Assembly: GCA_024691265.1 (NCBI GenBank)
Contig: JAILNT010000397.1
Span: 1 to 12,076 of the forward strand
Direction: 5' to 3'
Length of the DNA: 12,076 nucleotides
Source: Treponema sp.
GTDB taxonomy: Bacteria > Spirochaetota > Spirochaetia > Treponematales > Treponemataceae
The position numbers were made by a program, and so were the translations under genes. Numbering within the stretch: position 1 is the stretch's first letter; each line of letters starts with the position of its first letter. A model generated the notes under the pieces. The model searched no databases. It was not told the origin of the DNA and worked only from the letters and a program-made list of their open reading frames with translations. Shown here one piece after another: positions 1-7,080 of the stretch.

Positions 1-1758
1 AGAAAGATTATACCAGATTCTAATTTAAAGTTGTTTTTTTCTTATTTTAAACCTCATAAGAAAATATTTTTTGCAGACATGATATGTGCATTATTTATTT
101 CTCTTGTTGATTTGTATTTTCCTGTAATTTCAAGATATACAATAAATACTATCGTACCTCAATATAAAAATGCACCGGAACAGACTTTAAAAACATTTTT
201 TATAATTATTATTGCCTGTGTTTTTGCTTTTATATTAAGAACTGCTGCTAACTTCTTTGTAACATATTTTGGTCATATGTTCGGTGTAAGTGTTGAAACC
301 GATATGCGAAGAGATATTTTTGAACATATAGAGGCTCAGAGTTTTTCATATTTTGATAGTCATCGTACCGGAAAAATAATGAGTAGGGTAACCAATGACC
401 TTTTTGAAGTAAGTGAACTTGCTCATCATGGGCCAGAGGACGCTTTTATTTCAATTTTAACTCTTATAGGTTCTTTTTTTATCATGTTGCAGGTAAAATG
501 GCAGCTCGCAGTAATAATTTTTACTATGCTACCAATTCTTATTTCAATAATGATTTTTTCAAGAAAAGCCATGCTTTCTGCTTCTAAAAAGGTTAAGGAA
601 ACTACAAGCATTATAAACAGTGAACTTGAAAGCTCTATTAGTGGTGTACGTGTTACAAAGGTTTTTACTAACGAAGCTTATGAAAATGAACGTTTTGCAA
701 AAAGCAATAAGCTTTATTTTTCAGCAAAAGCCCTTTATTACAAAGCAATGGCAAATTTCGGCAGCCGAAATGTTTTTGTAACAAATATAATCAGTGTTGT
801 TGTTCTTGCTGTTGGCGGTTATTACATTATGAAAGGGGAAATGAACCTTGGTGATTATATTGCAGCAAACCTTTTTGTTGCAGCTTTTTTACAACCTATC
901 CGCCGTTTACAGAATCTTGTAGAAGAGTTTTCTATTGGTATGGCAGGCTTTTCCCGCTTTACAGAAATTATGCGTAGTAATGATTACACTGAAGAAAAAG
1001 AAAATGCCATTGACTTGGAAAAAGCCAAAGGTGATATTGTTTATGACAATGTATCTTTTGCATATAATGAAGGAAAAAGTGTACTTAGTAATTTGAATCT
1101 AAAAGTAAAATCAGGTGAAACATTGGCTTTAGTAGGACCTTCTGGTAGTGGTAAAAGTACAATTTGTAATTTGCTTCCTAGATTTTATGAAGTTACAAAA
1201 GGAAAAATTACAATAGATGGTTATGATATACAGGAATTAACTCTTTCTTCTTTAAGAAAAAAAATTGGTATGGTGCAGCAAGATGTTTTTTTGTTTGCCG
1301 GTTCAATTAAAGAAAATATTGCCTATGGAAAGATAGGTGCAAGCGATGAAGAAATAATAGAGGCTGCAAAGAGAGCTGAAATATATGATGACATTATGGC
1401 TATGCCTCAGGCTTTTGATACTATTGTTGGGGAAAGAGGCATAAAGCTTTCTGGAGGGCAAAAACAGAGGGTTTCAATAGCTCGTATTTTCTTAAAAAAT
1501 CCTCCTATATTAATTCTTGATGAAGCTACAAGTGCTTTAGATAGTGCAACTGAAATAAAAATTCAACATAGTTTTGAAGAACTTGCAAAAGGAAGAACTA
1601 CTTTTATTATTGCCCATCGATTAAGTACTATAAAAAATGCTGATGCAATAGCTGTAGTAAGTAATGAAGGTATAAGCGAGATTGGAAGTCATGAAGAATT
1701 GATGGCAAAAGACGGTATGTATAAAAAGCTTTATACGGCTCAATTTGGAAATGAATAA
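1..1758 (+). CDS. ABC exporter, fused permease and ATPase (5' end cut by window edge)
   Basis: Half-transporter of the ABC exporter type, with a membrane domain followed by a nucleotide-binding domain; it would act as a dimer in the inner membrane. The first ~310 visible residues hold about six hydrophobic segments. The ATPase has every core motif: Walker A GPSGSGKST (nt 1135-1161), Q-loop MVQQD (about 1270-1284), signature LSGGQ (1447-1461), Walker B ILILDE with the catalytic Glu (about 1510-1524), D-loop SALD, and the H-loop His (1615-1617). With an intact Glu and His it should be active as a homodimer. The frame is open to base 1, and the TTG at 31 has no ribosome binding site, so the true start probably lies just upstream. 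The visible 585 codons match the family's usual length. The substrate (lipid, drug or peptide) cannot be told. An MsbA-like or multidrug role is possible. Confidence 0.93.
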   Translation, partial: RKIIPDSNLKLFFSYFKPHKKIFFADMICALFISLVDLYFPVISRYTINTIVPQYKNAPEQTLKTFFIIIIACVFAFILRTAANFFVTYFGHMFGVSVETDMRRDIFEHIEAQSFSYFDSHRTGKIMSRVTNDLFEVSELAHHGPEDAFISILTLIGSFFIMLQVKWQLAVIIFTMLPILISIMIFSRKAMLSASKKVKETTSIINSELESSISGVRVTKVFTNEAYENERFAKSNKLYFSAKALYYKAMANFGSRNVFVTNIISVVVLAVGGYYIMKGEMNLGDYIAANLFVAAFLQPIRRLQNLVEEFSIGMAGFSRFTEIMRSNDYTEEKENAIDLEKAKGDIVYDNVSFAYNEGKSVLSNLNLKVKSGETLALVGPSGSGKSTICNLLPRFYEVTKGKITIDGYDIQELTLSSLRKKIGMVQQDVFLFAGSIKENIAYGKIGASDEEIIEAAKRAEIYDDIMAMPQAFDTIVGERGIKLSGGQKQRVSIARIFLKNPPILILDEATSALDSATEIKIQHSFEELAKGRTTFIIAHRLSTIKNADAIAVVSNEGISEIGSHEELMAKDGMYKKLYTAQFGNE

Positions 1759-1787
1759 ACTTCTTTTATAACTGTGTTTAGTTGATA

Positions 1788-1832
1788 ATTCTATTCAGCC
1801 TGTATTTTTTCAGACTGAATAGAATGTTTTTT
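1788..1832 (+). terminator. Intrinsic terminator of the ABC exporter gene
   Basis: A 15-bp stem pairs 1788-1802 with 1811-1825 (ATTCTATTCAG...CTGAATAGAAT, one mismatch) around an 8-base loop, then a T-rich tract (GTTTTTTATTTT). It lies 29 bases after the exporter stop codon and just before the end of convergent uppP. There is no T-run on the minus-strand side, so it should work mainly for the plus strand. Confidence 0.85.
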
Positions 1833-2631
1833 ATTTTATAAATATTAGTCCAAGAATTGCTACTGGAATTAAGTAGAAAGCAAAATATTCAAGCTTACCT
1901 TTTTTTATAACTTTCATTAAAAGTGCTAAAGATGCGTAGCCTGCAATAAAAGCTGCTATACAGCCAATAATTACAGACTGCATGCCTATTGAAGAAGAGA
2001 CTTCTCCAAGGTCTTTTGCTTCCAGTATAAAAGCTCCTAGTATTGCTGGAATTGATGCAATAAAAGAATATTCTCCGGCAACTTTTCTGTTTACTTTACA
2101 GAATAAAGCTCCTGAAATAGTTGAACCACTTCGGCTTATTCCTGGTAGTGTTCCTATTCCCTGTGCAAGTCCTATTATTAAAGCCTGTATGACATTAGGT
2201 GCTTTTTCTTCGCTATCATTTTTGAGTTTTGAAGATGCATATAAAGCTAGGGCTGTTATTAAAAATCCTATAAATACAAATTTTATATTTAATTCTGGAA
2301 TTAATTTACTAGAGAGAATTCCAAGAATTCCTGTAACAAAAGTTGTAAGAATTACAGCTATGATGAATCTTCTGTCATCTTTTTCGTTTTCATCAGCTTC
2401 TTTTCTTGCTATCCAGCGAAATAAAACACATATAAGATTCCAGATTTTCTGTCTGAAATATATAAATACGGCAAGTAAGGTTGCAAGATGCAAAAATACG
2501 TCAAATAATAAAGGAACATCTTCAAGACCGAATAAAGTTTGTGCAACTTTAAGATGTCCAGAGCTAGAAATAGGCAGGAATTCAGCGATTCCTTGTATTA
2601 TACCTAATAAAATACTTTGTATTATTGTCAT
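1831..2631 (-). CDS. uppP: Undecaprenyl-diphosphatase (UppP/BacA)
   Basis: Integral membrane phosphatase that converts undecaprenyl diphosphate to the monophosphate, recycling the lipid carrier for peptidoglycan and other envelope polymers. In other bacteria it also gives bacitracin tolerance. The 266-residue length is typical. The N-terminal catalytic motif is QGIAEFLPISSSGH, with Q13, E17 and H26 at the positions of E. coli E17, E21 and H30; the family motif allows E or Q first. The second motif, PGISRSG (163-169), carries the catalytic Arg at 167. Several hydrophobic helices span the rest. The ATG at 2631 gives a family-like N-terminus, but no clear Shine-Dalgarno precedes it. The gene stands alone, convergent with the exporter and divergent from glnN. 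I could not assign its promoter with confidence. Confidence 0.95.
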   Translation of the reverse strand: MTIIQSILLGIIQGIAEFLPISSSGHLKVAQTLFGLEDVPLLFDVFLHLATLLAVFIYFRQKIWNLICVLFRWIARKEADENEKDDRRFIIAVILTTFVTGILGILSSKLIPELNIKFVFIGFLITALALYASSKLKNDSEEKAPNVIQALIIGLAQGIGTLPGISRSGSTISGALFCKVNRKVAGEYSFIASIPAILGAFILEAKDLGEVSSSIGMQSVIIGCIAAFIAGYASLALLMKVIKKGKLEYFAFYLIPVAILGLIFIK

Positions 2632-2747
2632 AATAAAAAAACTATAACAAAAATTCTCTTAATTTAATATAAGAAGTTAAGAATATTTCGAAATTATCAT
2701 TTTTTATATAATTTTATTGCTTTTCTAAAGTCTTTATAAAAATTCTA

Positions 2748-2775
2748 TTGACCTTTTTTAATAAAAAAGTATAAT
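2748..2775 (+). promoter_or_regulatory. Sigma-70-type promoter of glnN
   Basis: TTGACC (2748-2753) and a perfect TATAAT (2770-2775) are separated by 16 bases, predicting a start near 2782. The spacer is almost entirely a perfect palindrome, CTTTTTTAATAAAAAAG (2753-2769), which overlaps the last base of the -35. Transcription would produce a leader of about 114 bases that meets a terminator-like hairpin before glnN. Confidence 0.65.
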
Positions 2776-2787
2776 CCTAATCATTCA

Positions 2788-2803
2788 ACATCAAAGGCGA
2801 TGT
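2788..2803 (+). promoter_or_regulatory. Candidate antiterminator hairpin, glnN leader
   Basis: ACATC (2788-2792) pairs with GATGT (2799-2803) around the six-base loop AAAGGC. The loop and 3' strand are the start of the terminator's 5' arm, so the two folds exclude each other. A hexaloop with A at position 1 and G at position 4 is what ANTAR-domain antiterminators recognise. ANTAR targets normally have two such hairpins, and I find no convincing second one upstream here. Role inferred only. Confidence 0.35.
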
Positions 2804-2859
2804 GAATACATTTTTTTCAACTTTTTTGAAGAAAGACGTGTATTCACATCGCCTTTTTT
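2793..2859 (+). terminator. Terminator-like attenuator hairpin in the glnN leader
   Basis: A perfect 18-bp inverted repeat, AAAGGCGATGTGAATACA (2793-2810) with its complement at 2839-2856, is followed by a T-run (2854-2859). The loop contains a second weaker stem (2812-2820 with 2826-2834). It begins about 11 bases after the predicted transcript start and ends 23 bases before the glnN ribosome binding site, so it would stop transcription before glnN unless prevented. An alternative small hairpin (2788-2803) competes for its 5' arm. It may instead end a free-standing RNA of about 78 bases. Confidence 0.75.
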
Positions 2860-2882
2860 ATTTTATAAAAACAGTTCGAAGT

Positions 2883-2887
2883 GGGGG
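2883..2887 (+). promoter_or_regulatory. Ribosome binding site of glnN (GGGGG)
   Basis: A run of five G lies 8 bases before the ATG at 2896. It decides the start: the in-frame GTG at 2881 would overlap this site and has none of its own. The same run of five G precedes amt, whereas flaB and ybaB use AAGGAG or AGGAGG. Confidence 0.65.
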
Positions 2888-2895
2888 TTTCGATT

Positions 2896-4986
2896 ATGAA
2901 AAACGTACCAGAGCTTTTTGGCAGCATGGTTTTCAATCAGAAAGTGATGAAAGAAAGATTGCCAAAAGAGACATTCAAGGCTCTCAAGAAAACTCTTGAT
3001 GATGGTGAACCATTGAAGATTGATGTGGCAAATCAAGTTGCCCATGCTATGAAAGAGTGGGCAATAGAGCAGGGTGCAACCCACTTTACACACTGGTTTC
3101 AACCTTTAACTGGAATTACAGCTGAAAAACATGACAGTTTCATTACTCCTCAAGATGATGGTTCTGTAATTATGTCATTCAGCGGAAAAGAATTGGTAAA
3201 AGGTGAACCTGATGCTTCTTCTTTCCCTTCTGGTGGTCGCCGTGCAACATTTGAAGCTCGTGGCTACACTGTTTGGGACCCTACATCTTATGCATTTGTG
3301 AAAGAGCATACACTTTGTATTCCAACTGCATTCTGTTCTTATACAGGTGAAGCTCTTGATAAAAAAACTCCATTGCTCCGTTCTATGGAAGCTTTGAATA
3401 CACAGGCTTTACGTGTGTTAAAGCTTTTTGGAAATACAGCAGCTTCTCATGTTACAACAACTGTAGGTTCAGAGCAGGAATATTTTATTGTTGACCGTAA
3501 GCTTTGGGAGCAGAGAAAGGATCTTCGTCTTACAGGACGCACTCTTTTCGGTGCAAAGCCTTCTAAAGGTCAGGAAATGGACGACCAGTATTTTGCAGCT
3601 TTGAATCCTCGTATTGTAGAATATATGGAAGATTTGAACGATACTTTGTGGAAATATGGTATTCTTTCTAAAACAGAACATAATGAAGTTGCTCCAGCTC
3701 AGCATGAAATGGCACCAATCTTCTCTACTACAAACCTTGCTACAGATCAGAATCAGTTGACAATGGAAGTAATGAAGAAGGTTGCTCGCCGCCATGGTCT
3801 TGTATGTCTTCTTCATGAAAAGCCTTTTGCCGGTGTAAATGGTTCTGGTAAGCATAATAACTGGTCTATGTCTACAAATCTTGGTGAAAATCTTCTTGAA
3901 CCAGGAAAGACTCCAGAAAGTAATGCTCAGTTCCTTTTGTTCCTTACAGCAATTATTAAATCTGTAGATGATTATCAGGATTTGCTTCGTATTTCTGTTG
4001 CTTCTGCTGGTAATGATCATCGTTTGGGAGCAAATGAGGCACCTCCAGCTATTATTTCTGTATATCTTGGTGATGAACTTTATGCAGTTCTCGAGTCTAT
4101 AAAAGACGGTAAGCCATATTCAAAGAATAGCAGTTCAAAAATGTCTATTGGTGTAGATGTTCTTCCTCCTATTCCAAAGGATTCTACAGACCGTAACCGT
4201 ACTTCTCCTTTTGCCTTTACTGGTAATAAGTTTGAATTCCGTTCTGTAGGTTCTTCTCTTTCTGTTGCAGGTCCTAATACAACATTGGATTCTATTGTAG
4301 CTCATACATTAAAGTTGTTTGCTGATGAACTTGAAAAAGCTAGTGACTTTAAGACTGCTTTGAGTGATTTGATTAAGAGAGAAATTACTGCTCACTGGAA
4401 GATTGTTTTCAATGGAAATGGTTATGACGCAAGCTGGATTGCAGAGGCTGAAAAGAGAGGGTTAATGAATCTTAAGACCTTGCCAGATGCTGTTGCTCAT
4501 TATCTCGATAGTAAGAACGTAAAGCTTTTCACTGAAATGGGTGTTTATACTGACGTTGAAATGAAAAGCCATTATGAAATCAAGCTTGAAAAGTATGCAC
4601 AGGTTTTGAATATCGAAGTTGAAACAATGCTTGAAATGATTAATAAAGATATTTTACCTGCAGCTTATGAATATATGAGAGCTGTTAGTAAAACTGCAAT
4701 TGATTTGAAGAGTGTTGTTCCTAATGCAAAAGCTAGTGCTGAAACAAAGTTGCTTGCAAAGCTTGATTGCTTGGTTGATGAACTTTCATCTAAGGCAGAT
4801 GAACTTTCTAAAAAGCATATTGAGGCAAAATCTGCAGGTGATGTAATGGCTGTTGCAAGAGCTTATGTTGATACTGTTATTCCAGCTATGACTGAAACTC
4901 GTGCTATTGCAGACCAGATAGAACCTTTGCTTGGAGAATCTTATAAACCTTATCCAAGCTATGGAGATTTATTGTTCAGAGTTTAG
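2896..4986 (+). CDS. glnN: Glutamine synthetase type III
   Basis: Cytoplasmic ATP-dependent enzyme that joins ammonium to glutamate to make glutamine, the main entry of ammonium into metabolism. It belongs to the long GSIII class (about 700-730 residues) known from Bacteroides, rumen bacteria and cyanobacteria; this one has 696 residues from the ATG at 2896. Visible family motifs are GSEQEYF (191-197, metal-binding glutamates), [10 protein letters not shown] (315-324), [14 protein letters not shown] (372-385, ammonium/glutamate site) and [15 protein letters not shown] further on. The C-terminal part is helix-rich. GSIII lacks the adenylylation tyrosine control of type I enzymes. It lies 221 bases upstream of the amt-PII gene on the same strand, so the two form a nitrogen-assimilation pair. 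Expression is probably controlled through the terminator-like hairpin in its leader. Confidence 0.96.
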   Translation: MKNVPELFGSMVFNQKVMKERLPKETFKALKKTLDDGEPLKIDVANQVAHAMKEWAIEQGATHFTHWFQPLTGITAEKHDSFITPQDDGSVIMSFSGKELVKGEPDASSFPSGGRRATFEARGYTVWDPTSYAFVKEHTLCIPTAFCSYTGEALDKKTPLLRSMEALNTQALRVLKLFGNTAASHVTTTVGSEQEYFIVDRKLWEQRKDLRLTGRTLFGAKPSKGQEMDDQYFAALNPRIVEYMEDLNDTLWKYGILSKTEHNEVAPAQHEMAPIFSTTNLATDQNQLTMEVMKKVARRHGLVCLLHEKPFAGVNGSGKHNNWSMSTNLGENLLEPGKTPESNAQFLLFLTAIIKSVDDYQDLLRISVASAGNDHRLGANEAPPAIISVYLGDELYAVLESIKDGKPYSKNSSSKMSIGVDVLPPIPKDSTDRNRTSPFAFTGNKFEFRSVGSSLSVAGPNTTLDSIVAHTLKLFADELEKASDFKTALSDLIKREITAHWKIVFNGNGYDASWIAEAEKRGLMNLKTLPDAVAHYLDSKNVKLFTEMGVYTDVEMKSHYEIKLEKYAQVLNIEVETMLEMINKDILPAAYEYMRAVSKTAIDLKSVVPNAKASAETKLLAKLDCLVDELSSKADELSKKHIEAKSAGDVMAVARAYVDTVIPAMTETRAIADQIEPLLGESYKPYPSYGDLLFRV

Positions 4987-5001
4987 TTTTGAGATTTTAT
5001 A

Positions 5002-5035
5002 TAAGGATAGATTTTTAAGATAAATTCTATCCTTA
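5002..5035 (+). other. Stem-loop after glnN without a U-tract
   Basis: TAAGGATAGA (5002-5011) pairs perfectly with TCTATCCTTA (5026-5035), and three further TTT/AAA pairs are possible inside past a bulge. It starts 15 bases after the glnN stop. The following bases are purine-rich (GAAGAGATAAAG), so it is not a standard intrinsic terminator. It may protect the glnN mRNA 3' end or mark processing while allowing read-through toward amt. Confidence 0.5.
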
Positions 5036-5068
5036 GAAGAGATAAAGTCAGAGGTTTTCTTATAAGTT

Positions 5069-5097
5069 TTCAAAGAAGTGGCTTGTAAGAATATAGA
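5069..5097 (+). promoter_or_regulatory. Possible weak promoter of amt
   Basis: TTCAAA (5069-5074) and TATAGA (5092-5097) are 17 bases apart, predicting a start near 5104, upstream of the amt leader hairpin. Neither box matches the consensus well. Read-through from glnN is an alternative source of transcript. Confidence 0.25.
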
Positions 5098-5122
5098 AAA
5101 AGAGAAGAAACATTTTTAATTA

Positions 5123-5136
5123 GTACAATGGCGTAC
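5123..5136 (+). promoter_or_regulatory. Candidate antiterminator hairpin, amt leader
   Basis: GTAC (5123-5126) pairs with GTAC (5133-5136) around the six-base loop AATGGC. As in the glnN leader, the loop has A at position 1, G at position 4 and ends GGC, and its 3' side is part of the terminator's 5' arm (from 5131). The stem is only 4 bp, so it would need protein to hold it. Inferred role: an alternative to the terminator fold. Confidence 0.3.
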
Positions 5137-5195
5137 ATATTTTCATCTTGTCTGGATAGGAGGCATTAGATGCGGAATATGTACGCTTTTTTTTT
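5131..5195 (+). terminator. Terminator-like attenuator hairpin in the amt leader
   Basis: GCGTACATATT (5131-5141) pairs perfectly with AATATGTACGC (5176-5186), immediately followed by nine T (5187-5195). The loop allows further pairing, with CATCT near 5144-5148 against AGATG near 5168-5172. The T-run ends two bases before the amt ribosome binding site, so termination here would shut off amt. The placement mirrors the glnN leader. The loop also holds an AGGAGG sequence and the start of a short reading frame. Confidence 0.75.
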
Positions 5196-5223
5196 GCGGG
5201 GGATAAAATGGATGAAGTTGTAA
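5170..5223 (+). CDS. Putative 17-residue leader peptide overlapping the amt start
   Basis: AGGAGG (5158-5163) lies 6 bases before the ATG at 5170, the second-best Shine-Dalgarno in this window. The frame encodes MRNMYAFFLRGIKWMKL and stops at 5221-5223, 13 bases past the amt ATG, in a different frame. It crosses the 3' arm of the leader terminator and the nine-T run, so translating it would disturb the hairpin and could couple to amt. A one-base slip on the T-run would join this frame to amt. No homologue is recognised; it may be chance. Confidence 0.35.
   Translation: MRNMYAFFLRGIKWMKL
5198..5202 (+). promoter_or_regulatory. Ribosome binding site of amt (GGGGG)
   Basis: Five G, 5 bases before the ATG at 5208. 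Upstream of this ATG the amt frame has no other start codon before the in-frame stop at 5157-5159, so this site fixes the start. It resembles the glnN site (GCGGGGG here, GTGGGGG there). Confidence 0.6.
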
Positions 5224-6989
5224 AAAGTGCGTTAGATGTCGTGAGTAAAGACATCTGGAGCGTATGGTTCCTTGCTGGTGCTGCTTTAGTATTCTGGATG
5301 CAGGCTGGCTTTGCAATGGTTGAAACAGGTTTTACTCGAGCAAAGAACTCGGGTAATATCATTATGAAAAACCTTATGGATTTCTGTATTGGTACTGTTA
5401 TGTGGTTCCTTATTGGAGCTTCTTTCATGCTTTCTTATACAGATCCAGTTACAGGAGAAGTAAGCAGAGGTATATGGTCATTTATTGGAAAACCTGGTTT
5501 TAAGGTTTTTAGTGAATATGCAACTTTTGACTTTTCAGGTTTTGTATTTAACTTAGTGTTCTGTGCAACAACGGCAACTATCGTTTCAGGTGCTATGGCT
5601 GAACGTACTAAGTTTTCTTCTTATTGTCTTTATTCTGCAATTATTTCAGGAATTATTTATCCTATCGAAGCTCATTGGGTATGGGGAGGCGGATTTCTTG
5701 CCCAGTGGGGATTCCATGATTATGCCGGTTCTAACTGTATTCACATGGTAGGTGGTATTTGTGCCCTTATTGGTGCAAAAATGGTAGGACCTAGACTTGG
5801 TAAGTTCTCTTTTGATAAGAATAAAAAAGTTACAAAAGTACATGCTTTCCCTGGTCACAACCTTACAATCGGTGCTCTTGGTGTATTTATCCTTTGGCTC
5901 GGCTGGTATGGTTTCAACGGTGCTGCAGCAACAGATGTTCCAACTCTTGGTTCAATCTTCCTTACTACAACTGTAGCTCCAGCGGTTGCAACAGTAACAG
6001 CAATGATTTTTACATGGCTCAAATATGGAAAACCAGATGTTTCTATGTGTTTGAATGCTTCTCTTGCAGGTCTTGTTGCTATTACTGCTCCTTGTGATGT
6101 TACAGACTGTGCTGGAGCTGCAATTATTGGTCTTGTTGCAGGTCTTTTGATTATTTTTGGTATCTGGCTTCTTGATTTCAAGCTTCATATTGATGACCCG
6201 GTTGGTGCTGTTGGTGTTCATATGATGAATGGTATCTGGGGAACTATTGCAACAGGTCTTTTTGCTACAAGTACAGCTCCTGGATTTGCTATTGCTGGTA
6301 TCAATGAAGGTTTATTCTATGGCGGTGGTTTTGTACAGCTTGGAAAACAGTTTGGAGGCATGTTTATAACAATTGCATGGACTGTTGTTACAATTTCTAT
6401 TGTATTCCTTCTTATAAAAAAGACTATTGGTCTTCGTGTTTCTGTTGAAGAAGAAATTATTGGTCTTGATAAACTTGAACATGGTCTTGATTCAAGTTAT
6501 GCAGGTTTCAATATTTCTTATTCTGATGAAGAAATTGAAGAAGCTCATGAGGCTGGTGTTGAAATTGGAAATGCTGTTCCTGTTACAGTTGTTCCAGACC
6601 TTACAGAAAAAATTATAGATACTGATAGCCCTGTTTATTCTAAGGTTACAATTATTACAAGACAGAATAAATTTGATGCTCTTAAAGTTGCAATGAATAA
6701 AATCGGTGTAACTGGAATGACAGTTTCAAATGTAATGGGTTGTGGAGTTCAAAAAGGAGCTAGCGAATATTATCGTGGTATTCCTGTTGATATAAAACTG
6801 CTTCCAAAGATTAAAGTTGAAATTGTTGTAAGCAAAGTGCCTGTAAGAACTGTAATTGATGCTGCTAAGAAAGCTTTGTATACAGGTCATATTGGAGACG
6901 GAAAAATCTTTGTTTATAATGTTGGAAACGTTGTAAAAATAAGGACTGGTGAAGAGGGATTTGCAGCCCTGCAGAATGGCACAGACTAG
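5208..6989 (+). CDS. amt: Ammonium transporter Amt fused to a C-terminal PII (GlnK-like) domain
   Basis: Inner-membrane ammonium channel with its own regulator attached; 593 residues. Residues ~15-410 are the Amt channel, with twin pore histidines H179 and H338 (E. coli mature H168/H318), D171 and W159 at the substrate site, then the conserved Amt tail (LDKLEHG). A ~60-residue acidic linker follows. Residues ~479-593 are a complete PII domain: the T-loop QKGASEYYRG keeps Q515 and K534 (2-oxoglutarate site, E. coli Q39/K58) and R523 (R47, which plugs the pore in AmtB-GlnK), and GDGKIF and RTGE of the nucleotide site are present. Y51, the uridylylation site, is V527, and R101 is K577. I infer intramolecular gating by ATP/ADP and 2-oxoglutarate without uridylylation. 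The gene follows glnN and ends at its own terminator. Confidence 0.95.
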   Translation: MDEVVKSALDVVSKDIWSVWFLAGAALVFWMQAGFAMVETGFTRAKNSGNIIMKNLMDFCIGTVMWFLIGASFMLSYTDPVTGEVSRGIWSFIGKPGFKVFSEYATFDFSGFVFNLVFCATTATIVSGAMAERTKFSSYCLYSAIISGIIYPIEAHWVWGGGFLAQWGFHDYAGSNCIHMVGGICALIGAKMVGPRLGKFSFDKNKKVTKVHAFPGHNLTIGALGVFILWLGWYGFNGAAATDVPTLGSIFLTTTVAPAVATVTAMIFTWLKYGKPDVSMCLNASLAGLVAITAPCDVTDCAGAAIIGLVAGLLIIFGIWLLDFKLHIDDPVGAVGVHMMNGIWGTIATGLFATSTAPGFAIAGINEGLFYGGGFVQLGKQFGGMFITIAWTVVTISIVFLLIKKTIGLRVSVEEEIIGLDKLEHGLDSSYAGFNISYSDEEIEEAHEAGVEIGNAVPVTVVPDLTEKIIDTDSPVYSKVTIITRQNKFDALKVAMNKIGVTGMTVSNVMGCGVQKGASEYYRGIPVDIKLLPKIKVEIVVSKVPVRTVIDAAKKALYTGHIGDGKIFVYNVGNVVKIRTGEEGFAALQNGTD

Positions 6990-7021
6990 TAAATATGTCT
7001 TAATGCAGGACTAATTTTTTA

Positions 7022-7080
7022 GGCAACACTTAAAGTCGGTTTTTGTACCCCTCCGGCTTTAGGTGTTGCCATTTTTTTTA
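7022..7080 (+). terminator. Intrinsic terminator of amt
   Basis: An 18-bp stem pairs GGCAACACTTAAAGTCGG (7022-7039) with 7053-7070, including two G-U pairs, followed by ATTTTTTTTA. It sits 32 bases after the amt stop and abuts the end of convergent purD. Confidence 0.9.

Noticed and set aside
31..33. TTG as the start of the ABC exporter
   Set aside because: The frame is open to base 1 and there is no ribosome binding site before 31, so the gene was treated as cut by the window edge.
1982..2647. Long plus-strand frame opposite uppP
   Set aside because: Its protein has no family features, while the minus-strand frame has all UppP catalytic motifs; it is an antisense shadow.
2881..2895. GTG at 2881 as the glnN start
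   Set aside because: It overlaps the GGGGG site that serves the ATG at 2896 and has no site of its own.
2802..2999. 65-codon frame starting in the glnN leader hairpin, with another GTG at 2838
   Set aside because: It overlaps the glnN start by over 100 bases out of frame and lacks a convincing Shine-Dalgarno.
3469..4020. 183-codon minus-strand frame inside glnN
   Set aside because: It is fully antisense to conserved GSIII motifs and its cysteine/histidine-rich translation looks like reverse-frame noise.
5124..5129. TACAAT as the -10 box of an amt promoter
   Set aside because: No -35 lies at proper distance, and a start near 5136 would remove part of the hairpin's 5' arm from the RNA.
5120..5428. 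Minus-strand frame across the amt start
   Set aside because: Antisense to the amt leader and first helices, with no start signal or family match.
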